Below are positions 44,701 through 50,670 of a stretch of DNA of 64,000 nucleotides, piece after piece (position 1 is the first letter of the stretch; the number at the start of each line of letters is the position of its first letter). A program made the position numbers and the translations under genes. Below the pieces are notes generated by a model, which was not told the DNA's origin, ran no database searches, and saw only the letters and a program-made list of their open reading frames with translations. The DNA is from Diadema setosum (lineage: Eukaryota > Echinodermata > Echinoidea > Diadematoida > Diadematidae): positions 11,038,871-11,102,870 of the forward strand of contig NC_092704.1 of assembly GCF_964275005.1 (NCBI RefSeq), read 5' to 3'.

Positions 44701-46856
44701 ATTTGTACTTACTTTTTACTTGTGTACATTTTGTTATTGATATTTATACTCTTCATCCCCAACATGTTCACATCATATTTTCTGCGTCATTTCGTTCTTT
44801 GAGGGTGAATTCCAAGTTCACAAAATTTAAATGTATTTATGCAGGTGTATTGAGGGAGGCATGATAGAAGAAAAGTTGAGTAGGTCTTACATTCAAGGCA
44901 AAATTAGCAGAAGCCTTACCTGAAAAGGTCACACAAGATTTATGGTCTGTTTCCTGCCGTAAAGGTACTTTTTTTTTTACAGTATTTCTCATGTGAAAGT
45001 TTTGAACTTCATGGTCCTACATGCCACTGGAAACTCTGATATCATGTCAATCTCAAACTGGAAAAACAATATGGTTGAAAATGAAAACATAGTGTTTCAA
45101 AAGAATAAAAATAAAGCTGTGAGTGACCAGATTTACTATAATACTCAATTTTTCCCATAGACTGCAGTGTTAAAGTGAACCATTCAGTAAACGGTCTGTA
45201 GCATGGTGATATTCGTTTGTAGATCACTTGCTAATGATCACATAATTCTCAAAATTGTGTCTCTAACTTAGAGTGATTTTTCTGGTATTATTTTTACATC
45301 ATCATACCACTCAGTCAGCAAAGACCAACAATTTTAACCTGAAAAAAAGCCACTTGCAATATTAAACAATGCTTGTAATATGTGAATATGATTTCAGTTG
45401 CCAGTATTCCCTGGACAAGTAATTTGAGCTGAAAACAAATTCTACTCTGCTAGTTGCACTTCCTGTACAGCTTAATTGACAGTATAGGTAAAGTACACTG
45501 TTATGTTGATGCCTTAGGAGAATACAACACTTGTGAAAGACTAACAAGCCCAGATATCATAATACTCGAAAACAGGAAGGGAAAATAGAAAGTTCTGCAT
45601 GTTTAAGCTAAAATGAAAGCAAAATTAATTTACCACATGTTTAAATAAAGTCTTTATATATGTGACCTGCTACAACAAAAGGATCCGAAAGTCAGAGGAG
45701 GACAATTTTCAGAAAATGGCATGACATTATTCCCGTACTCTTCTACTTTAATTTCATATATAGCACAACTCATAAAAGTACTCAGTTGCGTAAATATCTA
45801 TGATTTTATTAGTGCATGTCAAATGGTTGAGGAAATCAGAGTTCCGAGAAAAATGCCTTCAAAGTTTTCCTTCCGACGCTATCATGATCAAGGGGAGGCG
45901 AGACAGTTTTCACTGCTTGACAATAGAAGGCATTCTCCTAGCAACCTCTGCGATGTTCATTCATTCATTCTTTATACAGAGACTCGAACCCCAAGCATTG
46001 ATGCCCAAACAATCAGGAGACTCTGATCTCGAGAACACATCCATGATTTTGATGTGTACACAGTGCAAAACACGACTAGTTTTAAGGGCCCTGCCAGCTC
46101 TAGGGTTGTAGATGCTCTTTGGTGCTGTCCGCAGTCTTATTTTTGAACATGCTTTTATATGACAAAACTAATGTTTGATGGAGAAAAAGCAACAGTTTGG
46201 GAAAATACTAAAAAGAATGCATCTTTAATGGGAGACACACAGCCAGAGCGGGAGAAATTGAATTAAGCAGGAGACTGGGAGATTTTGAGAAAATGACCTC
46301 AAAGCGGAAGAGCTCCTACTGAAAGCAGGAAAGTTGGAATCTCTGTTTACAAGGTTTGTATAAACACATGTCTATGGTCACTAATGGCTGCCTTATGTTT
46401 TTGTTTGTTGCATTCCAGGTCATCGGGAACAATCTGGTGGCTGTGCCCACACATCTCTACAAGGTCATCGCCGTGGAGCCAGGCAACGGCTCAGAGACCA
46501 TTGGCTTGGGTGCGTTCATCGTCCCCAACGAGGCGATCGACTCCAAGCAGCGTGGACTCAAAGAGTTCCAGGTCTCGTTGGAGGCCCTGGAGAAGGCCGC
46601 GGGGATCACGTTCCTGCCGAACCTGACGCGGAGCGCCGCCGTCGTGGACTTGTGCTCACTGGACTCGTGCCGGCTGAAGAGCAAGGACGAGCTGGACCGG
46701 TTCTTCATCGGGAAGCGCATCGCCAATGCCACCACGCTGGACCGGCTGGAGAAGTCATGGGCGGAGCTCGGGAAGAGGCGCCTGGAGCCCACGGAAAATT
46801 TGCGAAACCTGTACGCCGAGAAGAAACGAGCCCTCGAAATGGAGGACAAAAAGTAG
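16072..46856 (+). CDS. EXOG: Nuclease EXOG, mitochondrial (five exons)
   Basis: A DNA/RNA non-specific (beta-beta-alpha metal) nuclease with 5'-3' exonuclease activity. In mammals it sits at the mitochondrial inner membrane and works in mtDNA repair. Coding exons 16072-16243, 32578-32736, 34573-34712, 44052-44243 and 46419-46856 join in phases 1,1,0,0 to exactly 366 codons plus stop; human EXOG has 368. Residues 7-27 form a membrane-anchor/targeting segment. His146 in SRGHMAPA is the catalytic base (human H140). Asn177 and Glu185 in [13 protein letters not shown] match human N171 and E179. The C-terminal part (from about 270) fits the EXOG wing domain. All splice sites are GT/AG. The start is the only Met in frame after an upstream TAG near 15988. 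Introns make up over 96% of the locus and are full of mobile elements. EXOG is preferred over ENDOG because of SRGH (not DRGH), the anchor and the C-terminal extension. Confidence 0.95.
16321..16832. mobile_element. GTCTAAT-rich element, part
   Basis: CCAAAGGTTTATTGCCACTT and CAGATTGTCTACTTCCC match, in inverse, 26275-26325. The block has many GGTCTAAT motifs and is cut by the pogo-like insertion at 16833; related sequence resumes after 17412. Confidence 0.5.
16833..17410. mobile_element. Pogo/Tigger-like non-autonomous element 1
   Basis: Perfect inverted ends CAGTCAAACC...GGTTTGACTG with TA on both sides (16831-16832, 17411-17412). Subterminal repeats of GTGGCCGCTATAGACAGG lie inside each end. 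The 578-bp interior has no transposase. Ends of this style and a TA target are typical of the pogo branch of Tc1/mariner. Confidence 0.85.
17413..18050. mobile_element. Large palindromic element
   Basis: TTGTGCACTTTGCGGCCCTA (about 17469-17488) and TAGGGCCGTAAAGTGCACAA (about 17955-17975) are inverse arms, extended outward by GGATTAGACC / GGAGTAGACC. It probably forms one element with 16321-16832, split by the pogo-like insertion. Confidence 0.55.
18068..18161 (-). mobile_element. Short retroposed 3' end with target duplication
   Basis: On the minus strand the insert ends with AATCAATAAAACATACAAAG and then a run of A, i.e. a polyadenylation signal and poly(A). A perfect 13-bp duplication, TAGTGTAGCGGAG, flanks it at 18055-18067 and 18162-18174. 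It is a severely 5'-truncated LINE copy or processed transcript. The source is unknown. Confidence 0.75.
18605..19161. mobile_element. TTAA element with CCCGTTCC ends
   Basis: TTAA (18601-18604) then CCCGTTCCGTACGGG; right end GGAGGAACGGG then TTAA (19162-19165). The terminal inverted repeat is short (8 bp plus TTAA). No transposase frame was found. Confidence 0.65.
19168..20440. other. EXOG intron 1 stretch with one small MITE
   Basis: Apart from the 85-bp TTAA element at 19379-19463, I see only AT-rich intron sequence and poly(T) runs. Confidence 0.45.
19379..19463. mobile_element. 85-bp TTAA MITE, copy 1
   Basis: TTAA-CCCGTTGAGGATGAG ... CGTCCTCAATGGG-TTAA. An inverted copy with the same length and core (GCGTTTTGTAGCAAAATCAG) lies at 40120-40203. 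The element is almost entirely inverted repeat. Confidence 0.85.
20444..20606. repeat. Imperfect hairpin, 160 bp
   Basis: TGATGAATCCGATTTGTGTTGGTC pairs with GACCAACACAAGTCGGATTCATCA, followed by further inverse segments (CTATCAGG / CTGATAG). Probably a small palindromic element. A single transcript would fold into a long stem. Confidence 0.75.
20763..20928. mobile_element. GCTGCACACT-ended MITE
   Basis: Left GCTGCACACTGGCACTG, right AGTGTGCAGCCCTGC. The interior repeats GACCAGTA in both orientations. The CAGGGCTGCA end on one side recalls hAT-type termini. Confidence 0.55.
21546..21713. mobile_element. TTTCATGAA palindromic MITE, copy 1 (nested)
   Basis: GGGGGTGTTTCATGAAGGAA ... TTCTTTCATGAAATGCCCCC, with inner arms TTGTCGGATA / TATCCGACAA. 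It interrupts the first satellite unit. A near-identical copy lies at 33161-33335. Confidence 0.9.
22089..23017. repeat. 622-bp higher-order repeat
   Basis: Unit starts (TCCTTCGCC or TCCTTTGCC) fall near 21774, 21931, 22089, 22247, 22396, 22553, 22711, 22869 and 23018. The spacing pattern 158-158-149-157 repeats. The blocks near 22260 and 22882 encode identical 62-residue minus-strand frames exactly 622 bp apart, so a four-unit block was duplicated recently. Confidence 0.85.
23873..24436. mobile_element. Diverged relative of family A
   Basis: TTAA-AGGAAACCAAAACCCAC, then CAGCAATATTAGTAGAAGACATCAG, and later the inverse TCTCAAACTTTCACTGAT and TTGCTGCTTTCAC. The centre is like family A but the terminal sequence differs. 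The right terminus is not preserved. Confidence 0.6.
24495..25309. mobile_element. 815-bp element with 31-bp inverted ends
   Basis: Left AGGCGTGTTTTCATCAGCCC and right GGGCTGATGAAGACACGCCT, extended inward by GAAGTTCAAA / TTTGAAACTT. Inside are further GTCTTCATCAGCCCGAA and GATAGCGCGCTATC palindromes. No transposase frame is seen. AGA occurs on both flanks but is too short to prove a target duplication. Confidence 0.75.
25400..25622 (+). mobile_element. LINE 3' end with (GAATT)n tail
   Basis: The stretch ends GGACAATAAAATTGAATTGAATTG, a simple-repeat tail like that of the LINE at 8049-8665 but in plus orientation. The start is uncertain and no protein frame is present. Confidence 0.5.
25623..26264. 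other. Intron 1 stretch, nothing recognised
   Basis: AT-rich intron DNA with poly(T)/poly(A) runs only. Confidence 0.4.
26265..26335 (-). repeat. Fragment of the GTCTAAT element
   Basis: In inverse it matches 16321-16380 (GCCACTTGGTCTACTATCAG against GCCACTTGGTTTAATATCAG). Confidence 0.55.
26336..27176. other. Intron 1 stretch, low-complexity ends
   Basis: No gene. A direct repeat GTCGTATCTTGTGATTCTGGC occurs at about 26944 and 26988. Poly(T) lies at 26646-26664. Confidence 0.4.
27178..27280. repeat. (GT)n microsatellite
   Basis: GT units with GC and CT interruptions. Confidence 0.9.
27358..29010. mobile_element. Foldback element with minisatellite arms
   Basis: Left arm 27358-27752 and right arm about 28690-29010 are inverse versions of the same two-layer array. 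The outer layer has units with CGAGTCATACAGCCCA (about 20 bp). The inner layer has units of about 29 bp with CACGAGACCGACACTAAGC. Next to the arms, the spacer carries AACAGCGCCACCTATAG on the left and ATGTAGATGGCGCTGTTT on the right, also inverse. The spacer of about 940 bp has no transposase. The structure resembles foldback transposons. A solo fragment is at 5243-5345. Confidence 0.75.
29011..30289. other. Intron 1 stretch with small repeats
   Basis: (GT)n at 29696-29719 and GCGTGAGTCTCC-type sequence at 29760-29835 that recalls the GATGCCAAGT family. No gene is seen. Confidence 0.4.
30290..30345. repeat. (TTC)n microsatellite
   Basis: CTTCTC units grade into about ten TTC units. Confidence 0.9.
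30978..31462. repeat. Tandem duplication, 245-bp period
   Basis: CTAATCCCAATAATCAATTG at 30978 recurs as CTAATCCAAATAATCAATTG at 31223. The two units stay nearly identical to AATGCCAGGTATGTGGATTT, so the duplication is recent. Confidence 0.9.
31463..31906. other. Intron 1 stretch, nothing recognised
   Basis: AT-rich intron DNA. Confidence 0.4.
31911..32343. mobile_element. TTAA element with GGTCCCGG ends
   Basis: TTAA (31907-31910) then AGGTGCATGGTCCCGGTG; right CACTACCGGGACTATGCCCCT then TTAA (32344-32347). The terminal repeats match in about 16 of 19 bases. It lies about 230 bp before EXOG exon 2. Confidence 0.8.
32578..32736 (+). CDS. EXOG: EXOG exon 2
   Basis: Acceptor CTTTTGTGTGGAAAG/TT, donor TTGCAAG/GTAACT. 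It includes [18 protein letters not shown], which matches the human [10 protein letters not shown] region. The nearby AG at 32581 would break the frame, so the upstream AG is used. Confidence 0.92.
32783..33056. mobile_element. Long palindromic MITE in EXOG intron 2
   Basis: GGCCCGAATTCACGAAGGTG ... CACCTTCGTGAAATCGGGGCC, continuing inward with ATTGTCCATGGTTTAAA and GTGTCGCATG in both orientations, and CGAAATGACTGATTTCG near the centre. It lies only about 45 bp after exon 2. Confidence 0.85.
33161..33335. mobile_element. TTTCATGAA palindromic MITE, copy 2
   Basis: Same arms as the copy at 21546 (CATTTCATGAAGGAACTTGT; TTATCCGACAAGTTCCTTCA). The two differ mainly by a 7-bp TACATGT insertion. 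Confidence 0.9.
33507..33626. mobile_element. 120-bp MITE with perfect 19-bp ends
   Basis: GACCAGGGCCCTGTTTTAT and its exact inverse ATAAAACAGGGCCCTGGTC bound a 120-bp AT-rich element. Confidence 0.9.
33627..34572. other. Remainder of EXOG intron 2
   Basis: AT-rich intron DNA without recognised elements. It ends in the exon 3 acceptor. Confidence 0.5.
34573..34712 (+). CDS. EXOG: EXOG exon 3 (catalytic His)
   Basis: Acceptor TTTCGATCAG/GTGATG, donor AGTCAG/GTAAAA. It encodes [15 protein letters not shown] and [11 protein letters not shown] with the catalytic histidine (residue 146). Confidence 0.95.
34713..35477. other. Start of EXOG intron 3
   Basis: CAA/AAAC-rich low-complexity sequence at 34736-34792 and 35040-35080; otherwise nothing. 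Confidence 0.45.
35480..36589. mobile_element. Pogo/Tigger-like non-autonomous element 2
   Basis: Ends CAGTACTCTCTGCTTAATCG and CGATTAAGCGGAGAGTACTG, flanked by TA (35478-35479, 36590-36591). TTAATCGGGTACTCCGC repeats lie subterminally. The 1.1-kb interior has no intact transposase and carries the nested element 35801-36011. Confidence 0.85.
35801..36011. mobile_element. TTTTCGCG palindromic MITE, copy 1 (nested)
   Basis: CTGTACGAGCTGAAATTTTC ... GAAAATTTCAGCTCGTACAG between TA dinucleotides, with many TTTTCGCG/CGCGAAAA motifs. Inverted copy at 39018-39218. Confidence 0.85.
36601..36830. repeat. (TAG)n microsatellite
   Basis: GTAGTA units interspersed with CAG, GTG and GAA. Confidence 0.9.
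37237..37460 (+). mobile_element. CAGGGTTCAA-ended short element, copy 2
   Basis: CAGGGTTCAACATTAGCAG, then GGCCCGGGGCCACTGG and CAGGCCACCAAAAT. Related to 6240-6432 and 50226-50409. The right end is unclear. Confidence 0.5.
37461..38115. other. Intron 3 stretch, nothing recognised
   Basis: AT-rich intron DNA with poly(T) runs. Confidence 0.4.
38116..38513. mobile_element. TATGTGACC palindromic MITE, full copy
   Basis: TATGTGACCCGCTACAA...AAGGATCC and its inverse GGATCC...TTGTAGCTGGTCACATA at the two ends. Flanking bases allow a TA-type target duplication. Truncated relative at 45659-45958. Confidence 0.8.
38514..39017. other. Intron 3 stretch, nothing recognised
   Basis: AT-rich intron DNA. 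Confidence 0.4.
39018..39218. mobile_element. TTTTCGCG palindromic MITE, copy 2
   Basis: CTGTACGAGTTGAAATTTTC ... GCGAAAATTGTACAG with flanking TA. Inverse orientation to the copy at 35801. Confidence 0.85.
39219..39790. other. Intron 3 stretch, nothing recognised
   Basis: AT-rich intron DNA. Confidence 0.4.
39791..39945 (+). mobile_element. Probable tRNA-derived SINE
   Basis: GGCAAGGTCTAGTGGAT resembles a polymerase III A box, and AGGTTCAAGCTCCGC, 40 bases on, resembles a B box. The downstream body (CACTGGCGTTCCCTTGCTAG ... GTATGAATGGGTGTCC) has the layout of many invertebrate tRNA SINEs. The cloverleaf is degenerate, so it is not called a tRNA gene. Confidence 0.45.
39949..40680. mobile_element. 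Diverged relative of family A with nested MITE
   Basis: AAAGGAAAATTGCGTTCTG, CATCAGTGAAC...GTGAAAATTTGTGG and AAAAGTTATGAATTG mark the left arm. GTGACATCAGGAGC and GTTCTCATCCAGC mark the inverse arm. The 84-bp TTAA MITE 40120-40203 is inserted. The right end has decayed. Confidence 0.55.
40120..40203. mobile_element. 84-bp TTAA MITE, copy 2 (nested)
   Basis: TTAA-CACGTTGAGGACGG ... CGTCCTCAATGGG-TTAA, inverse orientation to the copy at 19379. Confidence 0.85.
40681..41240. other. Intron 3 stretch, nothing recognised
   Basis: AT-rich intron DNA. Confidence 0.4.
41244..42203. mobile_element. Family A-like element with nested TTAA element
   Basis: Left AAAGGGGACTGAAACCC...ATGTGGATTGAGTG, right CACTCAATCCACATGAG...TTCATTTCCCTTT, inverse of each other. 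GAGTGAAAGTTTGAGGGAAA and GTCCGTTCAAAAGTTG inside show kinship with family A. The element 41643-42026 is inserted. Confidence 0.7.
41643..42026. mobile_element. Family B TTAA element, copy 1 (nested)
   Basis: TTAA (41639-41642) then AGGGATCGTATAGG; right CTGTACCACCCCT then TTAA (42027-42030). Inside, GATTTTCATCAAATAAA appears in both orientations. A sister copy is at 51947-52321. Confidence 0.85.
42300..42889. mobile_element. GC-rich GACCCCGTTTACAG element, copy 1
   Basis: Perfect ends GACCCCGTTTACAGTG / CA(T)TGTAAACGGGGTC with subterminal blocks of GGCCGCGGCC, CCAAATGCG and GTGTAAAC repeated in both orientations. The CpG-rich composition contrasts with the intron. Inverted copy at 49941-50670. 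Confidence 0.8.
42890..44051. other. End of EXOG intron 3
   Basis: AT-rich intron DNA without recognised elements. Confidence 0.4.
44052..44243 (+). CDS. EXOG: EXOG exon 4 (metal-binding segment)
   Basis: Acceptor CTGCTTACAG/GATGCA, donor TATGAG/GTGAGC, both phase 0. It encodes [20 protein letters not shown] and [11 protein letters not shown], the core strands of the nuclease fold. Confidence 0.95.
44244..45658. other. EXOG intron 4, first part
   Basis: No repeat or exon recognised. A short direct repeat GGGCACACAATCTTTCTCTG occurs just after exon 4 at about 44274 and 44298. Confidence 0.45.
45659..45958. mobile_element. TATGTGACC MITE, truncated copy
   Basis: It matches the inverse of 38200-38513: GTGACCTGCTACAAC...GGATCC, then AAAATGGCATGACATTATTCC. 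The last 90-100 bp of the family are missing at its right end. Confidence 0.8.
46419..46856 (+). CDS. EXOG: EXOG exon 5 (terminal)
   Basis: Acceptor TTGCATTCCAG/GTCATC, ending at TAG 46854-46856. It encodes [22 protein letters not shown], then the wing domain and a basic C-terminus. It is strikingly GC-rich compared with the introns. Confidence 0.95.
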   Translation, partial: VIGNNLVAVPTHLYKVIAVEPGNGSETIGLGAFIVPNEAIDSKQRGLKEFQVSLEALEKAAGITFLPNLTRSAAVVDLCSLDSCRLKSKDELDRFFIGKRIANATTLDRLEKSWAELGKRRLEPTENLRNLYAEKKRALEMEDKK

Positions 46857-47166
46857 TGCCGCGGCAAGAGGATAAAGCCGTGAATTATTTGATATGTTAA
46901 ACCTCATTACCTTCGGCTACCTATAGTTGTTCAATACAACATCCATGTACTAATGATATTTTAGAAACTACTATAGCACTAGAAAAAGCAATAGGAGATT
47001 CAGGTTCTACCAACCTTTAGGGATATGCTGGCTAGCTCTTTCTTCCACTCCTGTGGACTTCTTCAGGCCAAGTGATTGCAACGTTTCTCTAGCACTGCCT
47101 GCTTGTTTCTTGATCACTGGACTGAAGATTGGTGATAAATTGTATCCAGAATCCCTATTGAGTGCA

Positions 47167-47338
47167 GGGGGGTGTTTCATAAAGCTGTTCGTAAACTTAC
47201 GAACAACTTACGAGTGACTGGTGATCAGTTCTGATGTGCTATACTTATCAGAATTTCCATAATTCAGCACAAGATCTGATCACCAGTCTATCGGAAGTTG
47301 TTAATAAAGTTTACGAAAAGCTTTATGAAACACCCCCC
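47167..47338. mobile_element. Palindromic MITE in the EXOG 3' region
   Basis: GGGGGGTGTTTCATAAAGCT ... AGCTTTATGAAACACCCCCC, with inner arms CGTAAACTTACG / CGAACAACTT and CACCAGTC / GACTGGTG. It contains an AATAAA at 47303-47308. Confidence 0.9.
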
Positions 47339-47357
47339 AGGTTTGATTTTTAATAAA
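47303..47357 (+). promoter_or_regulatory. Candidate EXOG polyadenylation signals
   Basis: AATAAA at 47303-47308 lies inside the MITE, and AATAAA at 47352-47357 lies 14 bp beyond it. These give a 3' UTR of about 0.5 kb. They are the first canonical signals I find after the stop codon. Confidence 0.45.
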
Positions 47358-48770
47358 GGGTTGATGCTCAAGTTTGTTTTCTCCCTTTCAAGACACAAGG
47401 CATCTACAGTAAATACTTCATAATTATTTCCTTTTATATCCCTCACAAATTATTTTTTGTCCTTTGATTGGTCGAGGCCATTGAAAGTGACGAAACATAT
47501 TGCCACTGTGCAAAATCCCGTCAGAGTCCAATTATTTCTCAAGGGAAATAGTGAAAAAAGGTTATATATCCTACTGGTGATATGGTAAATGTACCACTGA
47601 TATGTCAGAGGTGCGTATTTTAGTTTATGAGATGATATCACATCCCACTCATTGTATTGACGTGATTGCAGTACAGGTTTTCCGCCAAAACAGCGTCTTT
47701 GCTTTGTGAGAAAGCAGGCTAGGTTTTCACGTAAAAATGAATGGGTATTGCACATTGCAGACCATGCATATAGTGTACATGTAATTTTGTGCATAGAAGA
47801 TCTGAACAGTAAACAGGGGGTGGGGGAATGGGTTTAATATTATATCAACTGATGTGACTGTTGCATGGTTGCTCATGTTGGCACTGTGATCAAAATCATG
47901 CATGATAAGTTGTAGAATCTTTAGAGGTACGACGGTGAACTTTCACCAGATTTTTGAGACTCTCACCTTCACATCAGACCTTTTGCAATGGTCATTTGCT
48001 GAAAGATGTCAAACAAGCTTGACTTGATGTCCAGTGTCAAGATGAGTTTTTGTCTAACTTCAACAATTGAGCATTTAACCCCAGTCTATTTAGGTAAGAG
48101 GTTAAGAAATGACTGAGATCCCTATTCACACAACAATTTTGTCCTACATATATACAGACTGTATGCCAGGAGTGAATTCTAGTGGTAGTAATTCCAGTAA
48201 GGTTCATCTTTTGTGGTAGAAGTATACCAGTGATCGTAGCAAACTAATGGGTTATATGACCATGCACATTGTAATGTTGTAAATTTTTAGCTAAATTATA
48301 GTTTGTGATAAGAATGGAAAATACACAGATCAATCTTGCAATTCACCTTTTCACCACAATGCCAAATCTTTTCTGAATGTGGTCACAGAATTTGGACCTC
48401 AATATGATCTTCACCTAAACGCACGGACTTGCACCGATTCCCGGTGTCATTTCCACTTCAGGGTACAACTGGAAACTTAACAAGTAACTGGCAACTGTTT
48501 TTGGATTTCAGGCATCCACAGAACAAACTGCACCTTCCTCACAGACAAGGTATCTGTACAGAAGTCATATTTTCTGCCCGTTTTTTCATCTTGTGTCACA
48601 TTGTTTTTAGAGATTGATCTATGGTTTAAGTTAAAAACATGTTGGCCTACCAGGTATGTTCAAAAACTCAAAAAGAGCCATTGTGCTGACAGCAGTATAA
48701 GATGTTGTAGCATACCTGGTCATGAGAAATCAAAGTTAACTATGGTTGGATTCAAAATCAGTGGATGACC
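47358..48770. other. Intergenic, nothing recognised
   Basis: AT-rich DNA with no supported gene or repeat. Confidence 0.4.
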
Positions 48771-49187
48771 TAGCCTTTCGCCAAGGCCCTCTCGCTGTTT
48801 GGTGGTGAGCGAATGGGGGGCAAATAAAGCGAACTCAGCTGAGTGGACAGTGCGAGAGCCTTTTAAGATCTGATTCACATCCTTATGTAATAGCCCTTTG
48901 AATAACCAACTTTTGCTCCCTGAATTGGGGAGCAAAAATTGACCAATGTGCGGGTCAATGATGCATACGAACAGGCCGAACAATGCCAAGACGGAGGATG
49001 TGGGGAGCGTGCCATTCCATTGGTTGACCGGAACCTGTTAATATGACTATTCAGTAGGGTCATGTGTCATGAATAATAATATGTGAAGCAGATCTCAAAA
49101 GGCCCTCGCACTATTGCGCTCGGCTCAGCTGGCTTCGCTCGCCCGTTACAACCATCGTATAGTAAGAGGGCCTTGACAAAAGGCTAT
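48771..49187. mobile_element. AGCCTTT-ended palindromic element
   Basis: TAGCCTTTCGCCAAGGCCCTCTCG and its inverse AGAGGGCCTTGACAAAAGGCTA bound 417 bp. The ends are the only strongly inverted part. Confidence 0.65.
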
Positions 49188-49940
49188 ATATAACCACACC
49201 TGTGATGGAAGAGACTCTGCTCTTGTGGGATAACAAGCCCATGGAAGGCATTGTACTCAAAGGGTTAATGACCCTGAGAAGTATGTTAAGAGATGCTTTC
49301 ATCACAAGTTGTTGCTAGAAGATCTCTTATGATGGTCATCCTGTATAATGATGCTCTTTTCAAACTGAGAATACCCCTCACAACAACAAATCATTAAATG
49401 ATGCAGCTAAATGATTTGTCAAATGATTCCCAGCTACGTAAGCTGTGCCTTCCCAACAGTAGTACGTCTACCTCACCCTTGGCTCAGGATAATGGAAATT
49501 ACATATCCCAACATCATATTTTGACTGAACAGGAGAAGTTGAGATATTCTAGATCAAATGCCATGAAGGCCCTCCAGAGGCAGATGCTGCCGCTTAGTTT
49601 TCTGCAAAAGAGGCTCTTTTGCTTCCAGTGTATCCCACTTTCCTCCAATAGGAAACCTTATATCCACTGCTTTGTACACCACCAGTGGCTTAGTGGTGGT
49701 AGGCATTTTCTCTTATATGTAGTTGTCAATAAGACCAGCTCAGGAATACATGTATTTATCTTTGTATTTTGACTGGGCTATAGCTACTGTATATTTGGCA
49801 TATTTCTTGAATGGCAGTAGCTGTAAAACTCTCGTTGTGTACCCGGTAACATCTGTGTTCATAATTTAAGAGGTTCATTCAATTCATTCAAGCTTAAAAG
49901 CACAAAGCGCCTGGTTGATACGGTTTGCTGACTATTGCTA
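49188..49940. other. Intergenic, one long open frame of unknown status
   Basis: A 124-codon frame (49398-49772, +) has no recognisable domain, no clear splice context and ordinary composition. I do not call it a gene. Confidence 0.4.
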
Positions 49941-50670
49941 GACCCCGTTTACAGTGCTGGGCTGGGCCGAGCCGCGGCCGAGCCCCGCACGAGCCCCACA
50001 ATTTTGTCCGTTTACACTGCTGGGCTAACTTAATATTTTGTTGTAGTGGGGCTCTGCTTGTAAACAAACGCAATTTGGTATAGTCTGGTTTTCAGACCCT
50101 TTGCCAACTAGATTCCGTGGCGACGAAGTCGCCGTTCGGGCAAAGGCCTTTGCCGAAGGAAAAATTCTTTGCAGGACAAATTAACCACCTTAAACTATAC
50201 TAGTTTTCGACGTTAATATCCTGAACAGGGTTCGAAATTGGCGATGGTCCGCTGGCCATTGGCCACCCAAAATCATGTCGGACTAGCTAAAAATCATAAG
50301 ATTCTGAAGTAACTAGTCCGTCTGGCTAGCCAAAATATTGCTTCAGTGTCAAAATTGATTCTAAGTAGTCCGCCTGGCTAGTTAAAAAAAAAGTTAAGTG
50401 CGACCCCTGCTGAATAGCGAAATAGTACGGGCAGAGGGTTTGGGAGCCAGACTAAAATTGGCCGCGCATTTGGCCCAGTTTGCGTTTACACTGAGAACAG
50501 GCCGGGCTCGGCCGCGGCCAAGCCGCGGCCGAGAGAGACCACCTCCAGAGCGTGGCCAAATGCATGGCCAATTTTGGCCCCGCATTTGGCCTTTTGCGCG
50601 TTTACACTGAAATGAAGGCGGGCTCGGCTGTGGCCGAGCCACAGCTGAGCCTCGCACTGTAAACGGGGTC
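49941..50670. mobile_element. GC-rich GACCCCGTTTACAG element, copy 2
   Basis: Inverse of the copy at 42300. It has GACCCCGTTTACAGTG at the left and CACTGTAAACGGGGTC at the right, with a CTA trinucleotide on both flanks (49938-49940, 50671-50673). It is longer because 50226-50409 is inserted. Confidence 0.85.
50226..50409. mobile_element. CAGGGTTCGA-ended element, copy 3 (nested)
   Basis: It begins CAGGGTTCGAAATTGGCG and ends GTGCGACCCCTG. CTGAA is duplicated on both sides (50221-50225, 50410-50414), whereas the sister element at 42300-42889 has a single CTGAA at this place. 184 bp, with internal TAGTCCGNCTGGCTAG palindromes. Confidence 0.85.

Noticed and set aside
45721-46111. Frames of about 100 codons before EXOG exon 5
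   Set aside because: They lie in the truncated TATGTGACC MITE; the same sequence in inverse at 38246-38518 gives an unrelated frame.
49398-49772. A 124-codon frame as a gene
   Set aside because: There is no domain, no splice support and no codon bias, and it lies between repeats; chance is sufficient.
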